Source of the DNA: UA16 sp905478895
GTDB taxonomy: Bacteria; Bacteroidota; Bacteroidia; Flavobacteriales_D; Sanyastnellaceae
Reading direction: 5' to 3'
Assembly: GCA_943788495.1 (NCBI GenBank)
Contig: CALSQO010000002.1
Span: 434,001 to 498,000, forward strand
DNA length: 64,000 nucleotides
The position numbers and the translations under genes were made by a program. The notes under the pieces are model-generated. The model did not search any database and had not been told where the DNA came from. It worked only from the letters and a program-made list of their open reading frames with translations. The first letter of the stretch is position 1. The number at the start of each line of letters is the position of its first letter. Below, piece by piece: positions 39,346 through 48,042 of this stretch.

Positions 39346-40305
39346 TTAAAGCAATCCTTCAATGATGGATTCGACCGTGTGCCCCTCGGCTTCGGCCTTG
39401 TAGTTGCGGACAATGCGGTGCCGTAAAATTGGCGTCGCCACCGCTTTCACGTCCTCGATGTCGGGGCTGTACTTGCCGTTCAGCGCCGCGTTGACCTTCG
39501 CGCCCACCACCAAATATTGTGAGGCCCGTGGTCCCGCGCCCCATGAGAGGTACGCGTTGACCGTTTCAGTGGCGCGCTCACGGCCTGGCCGTGTCTTGCC
39601 CACGAGTCCCACCGCGTATTCCAGTACGTTGTCCGCTACCGGCATGCGTCGGATGAGCTGTTGGAAGTACAGAATTTCCTCACCGGTAATGACGGGCTTC
39701 ACCGATGCCACCGCGTCGGAAGTCGTGGCCTTGACCACGCTCAACTCTTCGTCGTGGGTCGGATAATCCACCCACGTGTTGAACATGAATCGGTCCAGTT
39801 GCGCTTCCGGTAACGGATAAGTGCCTTCTTGTTCGATTGGGTTTTGCGTTGCCAAAACGAAAAATGGCGAGGGCAATGGGTACGTCTGACCAGCCACCGT
39901 CACTGAGCGTTCTTGCATCGCTTCGAGCAATGCGGACTGTGTTTTGGGCGGCGTTCGGTTGATCTCGTCGGCGAGGACGATGTTGGCGAACAGCGGCCCT
40001 TTCATGAATTTGAATTGACGCGATTCATCGAGGATCTCGGAACCGACAATATCCGATGGCATCAAGTCCGGTGTGAATTGCACGCGGTTGAAGCTCAAGC
40101 CCAAGGATTGGGCAATGGTATTCACAAGCAGCGTTTTGGCGAGTCCGGGCACTCCTACCAGCAAGACGTGGCCGCCGGCGAAAATCGCGGTTGTGACTTC
40201 TCGAATGACCTGTTCTTGGCCCACGATTACATTGCCAATTTCGCTGAGGAGTGCTTTATGCTTGTTGTTCAGGGCCTCCAGGGCCTCTTTGTCCGATCCG
40301 TACAT
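39346..40305 (-). CDS. MoxR-family AAA ATPase
   Basis: A complete 319-residue MoxR chaperone-type ATPase. GNVIVGQEQVIREVTTAIFA precedes Walker A HVLLVGVPGLAKT (residues 46-58). Then come RVQFTPDLMPSDIVGSEIL, Walker B FANIVLADEINRTPPKTQSA, the sensor-1 block FFVLATQNPIEQEGTYPLPE, the Arg finger QLDRFMF and the lid domain RASQYLVVGAKVNAALNGKY. MoxR proteins usually act with VWA-domain proteins (Bat/CoxE); none is next to it here. In Bacteroidota, MoxR is often adjacent to the SurA-like isomerases, as here at 41-46 kb, but a GT2 gene and a 372-bp gap separate them in this genome. Confidence 0.95.
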   Translation of the reverse strand: MYGSDKEALEALNNKHKALLSEIGNVIVGQEQVIREVTTAIFAGGHVLLVGVPGLAKTLLVNTIAQSLGLSFNRVQFTPDLMPSDIVGSEILDESRQFKFMKGPLFANIVLADEINRTPPKTQSALLEAMQERSVTVAGQTYPLPSPFFVLATQNPIEQEGTYPLPEAQLDRFMFNTWVDYPTHDEELSVVKATTSDAVASVKPVITGEEILYFQQLIRRMPVADNVLEYAVGLVGKTRPGRERATETVNAYLSWGAGPRASQYLVVGAKVNAALNGKYSPDIEDVKAVATPILRHRIVRNYKAEAEGHTVESIIEGLL

Positions 40306-40677
40306 GAGGAGGGTCTGGTTCTTTCAGTTTGGGTGTTCACAATCAGCTGCAAGGGAGCACTTCGCGCCAACTCCACAGCATCACGAAGTAAAGATAAACG
40401 AAGGATGCGAGTCATTTGACATGTTCATGAAACTCATGCCAAACGCTCCATTCATTGCAACGGCGGAAATTTCGAGAACCACCAAGTAAGTAAACGTGCT
40501 TTTATTGAAGGTTTTTGCTTTGACACACCTGACGTCTTCTTTGATTTTTCTTCTTTGCTCTTGGCCATGCACCGAAGGTAATTGTCACCGGATGGAATTG
40601 GTTAGCAATAAATTTAAAGTTTTGAATAGAAACCGTTAGCAAAAGGCAATAAAAACGTGTCATGCAGACACAGGACT
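40306..40677. other. Gene-free gap between MoxR and GT2
   Basis: About 370 AT-rich bases without a convincing gene. A 63-codon minus-strand frame at 40381-40572 has one hydrophobic stretch (YLVVLEISAVAMNGAFG) but no family signal or signal peptide. A TATCTTTA element (minus strand, 40389-40396) is close to a -7 box and could serve the MoxR gene. Nothing else stands out. Confidence 0.4.
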
Positions 40678-41445
40678 TCATTTCTTCTGCCGCCATTGCG
40701 CCAGCTTTCGAAGTGGTTTCATGAGGAGTGTCCAAGGGTGAGGCCTTAGTCCGTTTAGCCTCCAGGCTAGGCGGTCTTCACGATTGGCTTTGAGTCGATT
40801 GGTCCAATTTGCATTGCTCACGCCGCCGGTGCGCATCCGAACCAAAACTTCCGGGAGGTAAGCGGTGGAAAGTTTTTGTTTGAATAACATTCGGAGCATT
40901 AGCTCATAATCAGCCGCGGATTTTAACGCAAGGTTGAAAGCGCCGTGTACCTCGTACGCGGATTTGCGCAGAAAAAAGGTGGGATGGGGTGGCATCCATC
41001 CGTTCAAAAAACCAGTGCGATGGAATTTTCCATCGCGGAAACCGCCACTTTGCCAATTCCGAACCACTTCGTCGGCTGCATTGACATAGACCAAGTCACC
41101 GTAAAGCGAGTCTGCTGCGCTGGAAATCAGGGTTTGGGCGACGCGTTGCAAAACGTGGTCATGTGCATAAACGTCGTCGGCATTGAGGATTCCAATAAAG
41201 TCGCCGGTCGCAGCTGCGACTCCTTTGTTCATCCCGTCGTAAAGGCCCTGGTCGGGCTCAGAAATCACGGTAGTGATGCGTTGTCGGTAAGGCTCGATAG
41301 CAGCCAGGGTACCGTCGGTCGAAGCGCCGTCGACAATAATGTACTCCAATTCAAAGGCATCGCCCGATTGGTTTGCGACGGACTGCACTGCATCAGCGAT
41401 GGTCGCTTCTGCATTGAATGCGATGGTGACGATGCTGATTTTCAT
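40678..41445 (-). CDS. Family 2 glycosyltransferase (WcaE/colanic-type)
   Basis: A complete 255-residue GT2. KISIVTIAFNAEATIADAVQ opens the domain, YIIVDGASTDGTLAAIEPYR holds the first Asp, SEPDQGLYDGMNKGVAAATG and IGILNADDVYAHDHVLQRVA carry the metal-binding residues, and GWMPPHPTFFLRKSAYEVHG is the usual WcaE-like C-terminal block. The Met at 41445 gives the standard start; the open frame runs upstream into the SurA-like gene stop (41463). It is set among folding and housekeeping genes, away from the main locus, yet belongs functionally with it. Confidence 0.9.
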   Translation of the reverse strand: MKISIVTIAFNAEATIADAVQSVANQSGDAFELEYIIVDGASTDGTLAAIEPYRQRITTVISEPDQGLYDGMNKGVAAATGDFIGILNADDVYAHDHVLQRVAQTLISSAADSLYGDLVYVNAADEVVRNWQSGGFRDGKFHRTGFLNGWMPPHPTFFLRKSAYEVHGAFNLALKSAADYELMLRMLFKQKLSTAYLPEVLVRMRTGGVSNANWTNRLKANREDRLAWRLNGLRPHPWTLLMKPLRKLAQWRQKK

Positions 41446-41462
41446 GGCGCCTTCAAACCCGA

Positions 41463-42860
41463 TCAATCAGGGTTCCACTGGTTCTTGAACGTGCAATTGT
41501 CGTAAGGCGGGTCAATGCGCACATAGGTGTAATCAATGGCTTTGAGGGTCCACTTTTGGAGTTGCTTCTCCCGCAATTCATTTTCGACGAGGGTTTGGAA
41601 ATAGCCGAAGTCCTGGGTGGGATTCGCCCGGTGCGCAGCCACGCGTTCTTCCAGTTGCACAGCAATCCAATACCCTTGGTCCTCGTCATCGATGAGCTGA
41701 ATGGGTTCGGAGATTTCTCCTGGCTCCATGGCGTTGAGTAAGAAGAATAAGTTGGGGTCGAGTTCATCGGATCCGAACAGTGTTCCGCCGTCCCGGGGGT
41801 TGACGACTCGGCCGCCTTGATTGCGGGTTTCTTCGCGCGTGGAATGGCTCAAGATGGCATCTTCCACGGTTGATTCGCCGCTCTCGATTCGCGCCATTAC
41901 CCCATCCATGTCATCGCCCATGGCTTCCAAGGCAATGGGGTCCACTTTCGCAGATACCAGCACGTGGCAGGCACTGAAAGATTGTCCTCGGCGGTCGGTT
42001 ACACGGAGAAAGTGGAATCCAAAATCGGTTTCGAATACGGGGGACATGTCCCCGATGGGCGTATCAAAAGCAGCTGCCTCGAATTCGGGAACGAATTGGC
42101 CGCGGCCCACATTTTCATAACACCCTCCTTTGTATTTGCTGCCTGGATCTTCTGAATAGCGCGATGCTGCGAGCGTTAGGCTCATTTTGCCCGTGGAAAC
42201 CAACGTGCGAATTGAGTCCAAGAAGTTTCGAACGTCCGCTTTTTGACGTTCGGTGATGGCCGGTTGCATGACCAGTTCGCGGTAGCGGACCGCTTCGGGA
42301 ATGAGCGGGAGGCTGTCGGCGGGTGTGGATGCATAACGCTGGTTGACTTCGGCGGGAGTGGCGCGCACTTGTTGGTTGATTTCAGCTTGCATGCGGCCAG
42401 CGAGCAGTTGCTCGTAGACCGGGTCTTCAAATTCAGCTTTCCACTCACTGACGGACTGACCGTACTCTGCTTCGAATGCCTCGACCGTGCCAAACATCTG
42501 GATGTAGTAGGCCAGTCGACGCTCTATTTCGTCCATCACCTCAGCCGGGGTCACTTCGATACTGTCCAAACGGGCTTGGTGCACCAAAAGCTTTTGAAAC
42601 AAGAGGTCTTCAATCAAATTGCAGCGTTGGACATCGGTCAATTCCCGCATGGATTGTCCGGTTTGCGCCATTTGCGCCTTCATGGCGAAAGCCTGCGCCT
42701 CTACCTCGCTTTCGAGGACAATGCCTTCTCCTACGACCGCGACAATGGCGTCAATGGGAGCATAGGTTGCGGTAGCTTTTGCTGTCGGTTGGCCATCTTG
42801 TGCATTCCCAATCAAACTCAAGGCGGTGCAAGAAAGTGCAAAGAAAACGTTGGATCGCAT
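41463..42860 (-). CDS. SurA-like periplasmic peptidyl-prolyl isomerase
   Basis: A complete 465-residue chaperone for outer-membrane protein folding. The signal peptide is RSNVFFALSCTALSLIGNA. The SurA N-domain follows with YAPIDAIVAVVGEGIVLESE, RCNLIEDLLFQKLLVHQARL and EVMDEIERRLAYYIQMFG. Rotamase domain 1 has EDPGSKYKGGCYENVGRGQF and FETDFGFHFLRVTDRRG; rotamase domain 2 is shorter and degenerate (ACHVLVSAKVDP, NQGGRVVNPRDGG). It is one of three parvulin-type genes in a row on this strand, the other two lying upstream at 43.4-46.4 kb. Confidence 0.93.
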   Translation of the reverse strand: MRSNVFFALSCTALSLIGNAQDGQPTAKATATYAPIDAIVAVVGEGIVLESEVEAQAFAMKAQMAQTGQSMRELTDVQRCNLIEDLLFQKLLVHQARLDSIEVTPAEVMDEIERRLAYYIQMFGTVEAFEAEYGQSVSEWKAEFEDPVYEQLLAGRMQAEINQQVRATPAEVNQRYASTPADSLPLIPEAVRYRELVMQPAITERQKADVRNFLDSIRTLVSTGKMSLTLAASRYSEDPGSKYKGGCYENVGRGQFVPEFEAAAFDTPIGDMSPVFETDFGFHFLRVTDRRGQSFSACHVLVSAKVDPIALEAMGDDMDGVMARIESGESTVEDAILSHSTREETRNQGGRVVNPRDGGTLFGSDELDPNLFFLLNAMEPGEISEPIQLIDDEDQGYWIAVQLEERVAAHRANPTQDFGYFQTLVENELREKQLQKWTLKAIDYTYVRIDPPYDNCTFKNQWNPD

Positions 42861-42960
42861 GGTGTTCTGTGATGAGCGAGCGAAGTTAAGTTGAATTGCA
42901 AGAGTCGCCCAAGGCGTTTCAAGGATTATCCGTAAGAAAGGTTAATCCTTGAATTCGTTC

Positions 42961-43371
42961 ATGCCGACGATGGAGTTGACGAGTACGACGTGCGACGGCT
43001 TGGACATCGCGGAATTGGAAGGCGATTGGGACGCCTGGGACGTTGCCTGGGAGTCGACCGACGGAGAAATGTCCGGTGACGGCTTCCCTTACGATCTCCC
43101 CAACGGAGAATACGTTTTCACCTACGCCAATGGTCTGTCGGGTTGCGCAAATGCGATTCCAGCATCTGTTCAAGATGCGTGTTTGGGGGATTTCAATGCC
43201 AACGGGACGCGGGACATCACGGACTTGATGGTGCTCCTCGCAGGAATGCCCGGAAGCGGCGGCACAAGTGTTTTGGGAGCCGATGTTGCGGATTGCAATT
43301 GCGACGGACTGGTCACCATTGAGGATATCTTGACGTTTCTGTCGGTGTTTTCTTTGGACTGCGCACAATGA
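42961..43371 (+). pseudogene. Orphan C-terminal piece of a secreted protein (dockerin-like end)
   Basis: A 136-residue frame without a signal peptide. After TTCDGLDIAELEGDWDAWDV and FPYDLPNGEYVFTYANG it ends in two Ca-loop-like modules: CLGDFNANGTRDITDLMVLL and DCNCDGLVTIEDILTFLSVF closing with LDC. That end matches the C-termini of the large secreted proteins at 53.8-64 kb. It sits convergent to the PPIase gene at 43.4 kb and divergent from the SurA gene, with no room for the missing N-terminal part. It is probably a leftover of a longer cargo gene. Confidence 0.6.
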
Positions 43372-43436
43372 TTCCTGGACTTGCCCGCCGAAGGCCCTTC
43401 AGCACTTGAAGCATGAACAGAACGTGAAATAAGAAA

Positions 43437-44327
43437 TCAATGAGAAGGTGCTGCCCGCAAGGCTGCGCCTTTTTCTGTCCGTTGCACAGCGCCTTCTGCC
43501 CAAGCAGCAACCACGAGGTTTTCTTCAAGTTCCATCAGCAAGGATTGGCGGCGTTGGTGAAGGATGAGTTCATCTACTTGCGCTCGAACGGCTTCGAAAG
43601 GAGCTACGTCATTTTTGAGTGCATGCTCCAAGAAACGGACGAGGAATATGCGTCCTTCGGCTTCGAATTCAATGGGGCGCCGGCGAGCGATTTGCGATTC
43701 GGCCCGATAGAGCTCGAGAGGCACTTCTTTCGTTAAATCGCCCAGTGTCCACCAGATGTCGTCGGTCAACGAGAACGCCGCCGCATTTTCGACGCACCAA
43801 CGTTCCATGGATAGGAATTGCGAGGAGTCCAGCGAGGTCATCGCTTCCCGGATGGGATCCATTAGAGCATCCAAAACAGCCGGCGCATGGATGAAAATTA
43901 CCCGAACGCTATAATCGGTAAGGATGAATGAGCTCTTGTTTCGATCGTAATAGGCCGCGGCGTCTTCATCGGACACTTCGCTGTTCAAGCGTTCGTTGAC
44001 GTATCGCTCCTTGTAGGCGTGCAGGATCAATGCGTTCCGGTACGATGCGAGTTCACGTGTGAAGTCTGTTTCATTCTCAGGAAGCCACAGCTCGGCTTGG
44101 TGGACCATGACTTGTTCACGAATCCACTGATCCATATACCGCGAGGCCATGGTGATGGAATCTGCCGATGAAGTTCCGAGAGGGATGTGATTCTCGATTT
44201 CACTTAGCGGTAGGTTTTGATCATAAGCACGAGCGGCAATAGGCTCATTGAGAATGGAACGCTCGTCATTTTGATCGCAGCTCATGAGTGCGATTCCCAC
44301 GAGGAGTGAGAACCAGGCCCAATGCAT
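43437..44327 (-). CDS. Parvulin-related lipoprotein chaperone
   Basis: A protein of 296 residues with a lipoprotein signal MHWAWFSLLVGIALMSC (lipobox ALMSC). The body is helical and SurA_N/PpiC-like: ASRYMDQWIREQVMVHQAEL, YRNALILHAYKERYVNERLN, SDEDAAAYYDRNKSSFIL, then a degenerate rotamase-like part (SVRVIFIHAPAVLD). The classical rotamase active-site motifs are weak, so it may be a chaperone without isomerase activity. A TTG at 44354 overlapping the upstream stop would add nine residues; the ATG at 44327 gives a better signal peptide. The middle gene of the isomerase trio. Confidence 0.8.
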   Translation of the reverse strand: MHWAWFSLLVGIALMSCDQNDERSILNEPIAARAYDQNLPLSEIENHIPLGTSSADSITMASRYMDQWIREQVMVHQAELWLPENETDFTRELASYRNALILHAYKERYVNERLNSEVSDEDAAAYYDRNKSSFILTDYSVRVIFIHAPAVLDALMDPIREAMTSLDSSQFLSMERWCVENAAAFSLTDDIWWTLGDLTKEVPLELYRAESQIARRRPIEFEAEGRIFLVRFLEHALKNDVAPFEAVRAQVDELILHQRRQSLLMELEENLVVAAWAEGAVQRTEKGAALRAAPSH

Positions 44328-44350
44328 CCGTCGAACCGCAAGCACCAAGC

Positions 44351-46351
44351 TCAATCCGCTAGGTTTTGCAACAAATCACGGTTGATTTCAACGGTTGTAT
44401 TGCCTCGCAGCTCACGGATCCATTCGGCTTCCAAAAAGTCTTGGTAAGCAGCAATTACCTGCCCACGGGCTTCCATCAGCGACTTGGGTTCTGCGTCGCG
44501 CAAATCTTGGATGTACACCACAATGGTTTCGCCGCCGGCCCCCTCATAGGTTGCTGTTCCCGTGGACAGCGTTCCCGCAGCATTTTCGGCCAAAATTTGG
44601 TCTGCCCAGTTGTTTTCACCTTCGCTAAACAGTCCAGACTCCATGCGCACAGCTGTGCTGTTTTCAGCATTTGCCTCACGCTGAAAGGCCACGAGGTCTT
44701 TGCCTTTTTTGATGGCTTTCTTGGTGGCTTTTACCACCTTGTCATTGGCACAAGTGAAGATGGTTACTTCTGTCCGGGGTCCCCACATGAAATCATTGCG
44801 GTGCGCCGCATGAAAGGTTTCGAGTCCGGCGGTGTCCTTGACCGCTCGGCTCCAGACTTTCTCATCGGTCAACTCAAAGAGCAAGATGCCATCATGGTAT
44901 TCCTCCATGAGCAGGCGAAAGTCATTGTGTTTTGCCTCCAATTGCGTGTCTTCATAGTCGAGCATGAGTTTCTCTGTCCAGATTTGAAACTGTTCATCGA
45001 TCACTTCACCGGTTGCTTTTTCCAGGTTCCTGATTTTGGCTTTGTTGAGATAATCTGCGAAGTCCTGCACTGTGGCGGTTTGTCCGGCGAGGGTGACCAA
45101 TGTTTTGCTCCGATCGCTGCTTCGTCCAATCTGCAATTCGTGGTTGGGAAAGAAAACGCTGTCTTGGCGAGCGGCATAACGCTTGATGCTCGTCAGGGCA
45201 GCCGTGTTAGCCGTGAAGCCATATTCTATTTTGAGATTCTCAAGGAAGGATGTGCGGGTCAATTCGGATCGACTGTCTCGGCTGACGCGCTTTTGCAATT
45301 CCCTTTTCGATGCTTCGAAACCCAGCGGTGCACGGTATTCCAGCCGCTTGACAATGTGCCAGCCGTAAGACGTTTGAAAGGGCCGTGAGATCGCCCCGTC
45401 GGCTTTCAGACCAAAGGCAGCATTCTCAAACTCCTCGACCATTTTGCCGGTGCCGAACCACGGCAGCTCACCGCCTTTCCCGGAGGTGGTGGCGTCTTCC
45501 GACATTTTCATGGCGAGTTCCTCCCAGGGCAAGCCATTTTGGAGCAGGTCGTAAACCTGTCCGATGCGGCTTTCGGATTGAGCTACTTCGTCTTCGGATG
45601 CCCCTTCCTTGGTGCGGATCATGATGTGGGCGGTTCGGATTTCTCCACGAGCATCGCGCCGTCCCGTAACCTCCAGCACATGGTAGCCATATCGCGTGCG
45701 AACGATCTCGCTCAATGAGCCAACAGGCGTATTGTAAGCGGCATCTTCGAACGAATAAATCATCTGAAAGGCACTGAACCAACCGAGGTCGCCGCCGTTA
45801 TCACGGACGCTTGGATCGTCAGAACCGCCTTTGGATTGGGCTACTTTTTGAAAGTCTTCACCGTTTTCCACACGTTTGCGCATGGCCAGCGCTCGCTTGT
45901 ATGCCTTGAGCGTGTCCGCGGCAGAAGCCTCCGCGCTGCACGAAACCAGGATGTGGCGAGCGCGCACTTCTTCTTGCTGCCGCTCCCAAGCTTGCTTCAC
46001 TAAGTCTTGCAAGAGATCATTGTTGGTCAAATACGGACGTGCCAACTGGGTGCGATAACCGGCCAATTCCCGCTGGAATGTCTCCATGGTATCCATGCCT
46101 AGCGCTTCCGCAGCCTGGACTTTCAATTTGAAATTGATGAACAGCTCCATGTATTCGTTCAGCGCGTCTTCTGTAATGACGCTGTCTCGGTTGTTTTTTA
46201 AAAAAACGTGCTGGAAATCAGCCGAGCTGACTTCTTCGCTGCCAACCGTGAGAATGGTTCCTGATTCTTGTGCGTTTTGAGCAAGTGGCATCGCCCAAAT
46301 GAGGGCAAGGGCTCCGAAGAATCGGATAACGAGGTGATGAGAAGGGATCAT
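44351..46351 (-). CDS. Periplasmic peptidyl-prolyl isomerase with two rotamase domains
   Basis: A complete 666-residue protein with signal peptide FFGALALIWAMPLAQNAQ. A SurA-type N-domain (SADFQHVFLKNNRDSVITED, YMELFINFKLKVQAAEALGM) precedes two parvulin domains. The first has VRARHILVSCSAEA and GGDLGWFSAFQMIYSFEDAA; the second has IRTAHIMIRTKEG, GGELPWFGTGKMVEEFENAA and FQTSYGWHIVKRLEYR. The last 250 residues form another helical region typical of Bacteroidetes PpiC/SurA proteins. It is the first gene of the trio, 72 bp downstream of guaB on the same strand. Confidence 0.94.
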   Translation of the reverse strand: MIPSHHLVIRFFGALALIWAMPLAQNAQESGTILTVGSEEVSSADFQHVFLKNNRDSVITEDALNEYMELFINFKLKVQAAEALGMDTMETFQRELAGYRTQLARPYLTNNDLLQDLVKQAWERQQEEVRARHILVSCSAEASAADTLKAYKRALAMRKRVENGEDFQKVAQSKGGSDDPSVRDNGGDLGWFSAFQMIYSFEDAAYNTPVGSLSEIVRTRYGYHVLEVTGRRDARGEIRTAHIMIRTKEGASEDEVAQSESRIGQVYDLLQNGLPWEELAMKMSEDATTSGKGGELPWFGTGKMVEEFENAAFGLKADGAISRPFQTSYGWHIVKRLEYRAPLGFEASKRELQKRVSRDSRSELTRTSFLENLKIEYGFTANTAALTSIKRYAARQDSVFFPNHELQIGRSSDRSKTLVTLAGQTATVQDFADYLNKAKIRNLEKATGEVIDEQFQIWTEKLMLDYEDTQLEAKHNDFRLLMEEYHDGILLFELTDEKVWSRAVKDTAGLETFHAAHRNDFMWGPRTEVTIFTCANDKVVKATKKAIKKGKDLVAFQREANAENSTAVRMESGLFSEGENNWADQILAENAAGTLSTGTATYEGAGGETIVVYIQDLRDAEPKSLMEARGQVIAAYQDFLEAEWIRELRGNTTVEINRDLLQNLAD

Positions 46352-46423
46352 GGTTTAGGTAAACTGCTTGTGGTTTCGTTCAATTCGGTCTTGTTGTGGA
46401 TTCAGTTGCGATCCAAGTCGCAA

Positions 46424-47899
46424 TCAGCGAATACTGTAATTGGGTGCTTCGCGTGTAATGCTCACATCGTGCGGATGGCTTTCCTTCACGCCTGCTGAGG
46501 TGATGCGAACGAACTGTGCTTGTTGCAAATTAGCGATGTCCGGTGCGCCGCAATAGCCCATCCCAGCGCGCAATCCGCCTATGATTTGGTGCATTACTTC
46601 TTGGACATTGCCTTTGTAGGGAACGCGTCCTGAAATGCCTTCCGGGACAAGCTTTTTGAGGTCATCCTCTGCATCTTGAAAATAACGGTCCTTGGAACCT
46701 TTTTGCATGGCTTCCAAGGAGCCCATTCCCCGATAGCTCTTGAAGCGCCGACCCTCGTAGATGATCGTTTCGCCGGGACTTTCTTCGGTGCCGGCCAGCA
46801 TGGACCCAACCATCACGGTGTGTCCGCCTCCTGCCAAACCTTTGACGATATCGCCGGTGAATCGAATGCCACCGTCAGCGATGACAGGAACTCCCGTGCC
46901 TTTGAGGGCTTCTGCGACATCCATGACGGCTCCCAATTGCGGCGCTCCAACACCCGCGATGATTCGCGTGGTGCAGATGGATCCAGGTCCGATGCCGACT
47001 TTGACGGCATCCGCACCAGCCTCGACCAAGGCCTTAGCGGCAGCTGCCGTCGCGATGTTGCCACAAACGACGTCGATGGAAGGGAAGGCTTGCTTCACTT
47101 TTGTAAGGGTCTCCAATACGCCTTTGCTGTGGCCATGAGCCGTGTCGATGATGACCGCGTCTACTCCGGCATTGACTAATGCTTCTGTTCGTTCCATGGT
47201 GTCGTGGGTAACGCCCACTGCTGCAGCCACACGTAATCGGCCAAACTGGTCTTTGCACGAATGTGGAAATTCGCTCAACTTGATGATGTCTCGGTAGGTA
47301 ATCAGCCCCACCAACTTTCCAAGTGCGTCCACGACGGGAAGTTTCTCGATGCGGTGTTCTCGAAGCAATTCTTCTGCGCGATGGAAATCCCGGCCATCGT
47401 GGGTGACGATTAAGTTCTCGCTCGTCATCAATTCTGAAATGGGGCGGCTCCTCTCTTTTTCAAATCGCAGATCGCGGTTGGTTATAATGCCGACCAGCGT
47501 GTTGGAATCGTCCACCACGGGAATCCCACCAATGCGATGCTCCTTCATGATGAGCAATGCATCTCCTGCTGTGGAATTCCGGGACAATGTTATCGGGTCT
47601 TGGATCATACCGCTTTCTGAGCGTTTCACCCGACGCACTTCTGCCGCTTGCTCTTGGATGGTCATGTTCTTGTGAATGACACCAATCCCGCCTTGGCGAG
47701 CCATCGCAATGGCCATGGCACTTCCCGTGACGGTGTCCATTGCCGCAGAAATGACGGGGGTCTTCAGCATGATGTTGCGTGAGAAAGGGCTTTCTAACTG
47801 CACATCACGTGGCAGAACTTCAGAATAAGCTGGAATCAAGAGGACGTCGTCGTAGGTCAATCCTTCTCCGACGATTTTTGGTTTTTGTGCAGTGGCCAT
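46424..47899 (-). CDS. guaB: IMP dehydrogenase
   Basis: NAD-dependent oxidation of IMP to XMP, the committed step to GMP. 491 residues, complete. KIVGEGLTYDDVLLIPAYSE starts the barrel, two CBS domains sit in the middle (RIGGIPVVDDSNTLVGIITN, RIEKLPVVDALGKLVGLITY), and the catalytic loop is KVGIGPGSICTTRI with its Cys. GGIRFTGDIVKGLAGGGHTV and the flap SKDRYFQ follow. The start at 47899 (MATAQKPK) matches the family; an in-frame start at 47950 would add 17 residues that read into the promoter palindrome's side and lack family support. A palindrome lies just upstream. Confidence 0.97.
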   Translation of the reverse strand: MATAQKPKIVGEGLTYDDVLLIPAYSEVLPRDVQLESPFSRNIMLKTPVISAAMDTVTGSAMAIAMARQGGIGVIHKNMTIQEQAAEVRRVKRSESGMIQDPITLSRNSTAGDALLIMKEHRIGGIPVVDDSNTLVGIITNRDLRFEKERSRPISELMTSENLIVTHDGRDFHRAEELLREHRIEKLPVVDALGKLVGLITYRDIIKLSEFPHSCKDQFGRLRVAAAVGVTHDTMERTEALVNAGVDAVIIDTAHGHSKGVLETLTKVKQAFPSIDVVCGNIATAAAAKALVEAGADAVKVGIGPGSICTTRIIAGVGAPQLGAVMDVAEALKGTGVPVIADGGIRFTGDIVKGLAGGGHTVMVGSMLAGTEESPGETIIYEGRRFKSYRGMGSLEAMQKGSKDRYFQDAEDDLKKLVPEGISGRVPYKGNVQEVMHQIIGGLRAGMGYCGAPDIANLQQAQFVRITSAGVKESHPHDVSITREAPNYSIR

Positions 47900-47952
47900 G
47901 GCGGGCAGTTGAATCGTAAGGCCGCAATTCACGAACACCCCCTGGGGCACGT

Positions 47953-47977
47953 GCGAATCACGATTCGCGCAAAGGTA
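47953..47977 (-). promoter_or_regulatory. Candidate guaB promoter -7 box with overlapping palindromic operator
   Basis: On the minus strand TACCTTTG (47977-47970) fits the Bacteroidetes -7 consensus TAnnTTTG. One base further on lies a perfect palindrome, GCGAATC-AC-GATTCGC (47968-47953), which would cover the transcription start about 60 bp before the guaB ATG. A good -33 box is not evident. The arrangement suggests a repressor site, but no regulator is identified. Confidence 0.4.
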
Positions 47978-48042
47978 ATCAAAGCGCGATTACTTGCGCG
48001 ATCCGATTGTGCGCATTCACATGATTTTGCAAAGTGCGGGAT

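Noticed and set aside
44366..45388. A 340-codon plus-strand frame opposite the two-rotamase PPIase
   Set aside because: Composition (many Cys, Phe, Gln) and lack of any domain mark it as a shadow of the intact minus-strand gene.
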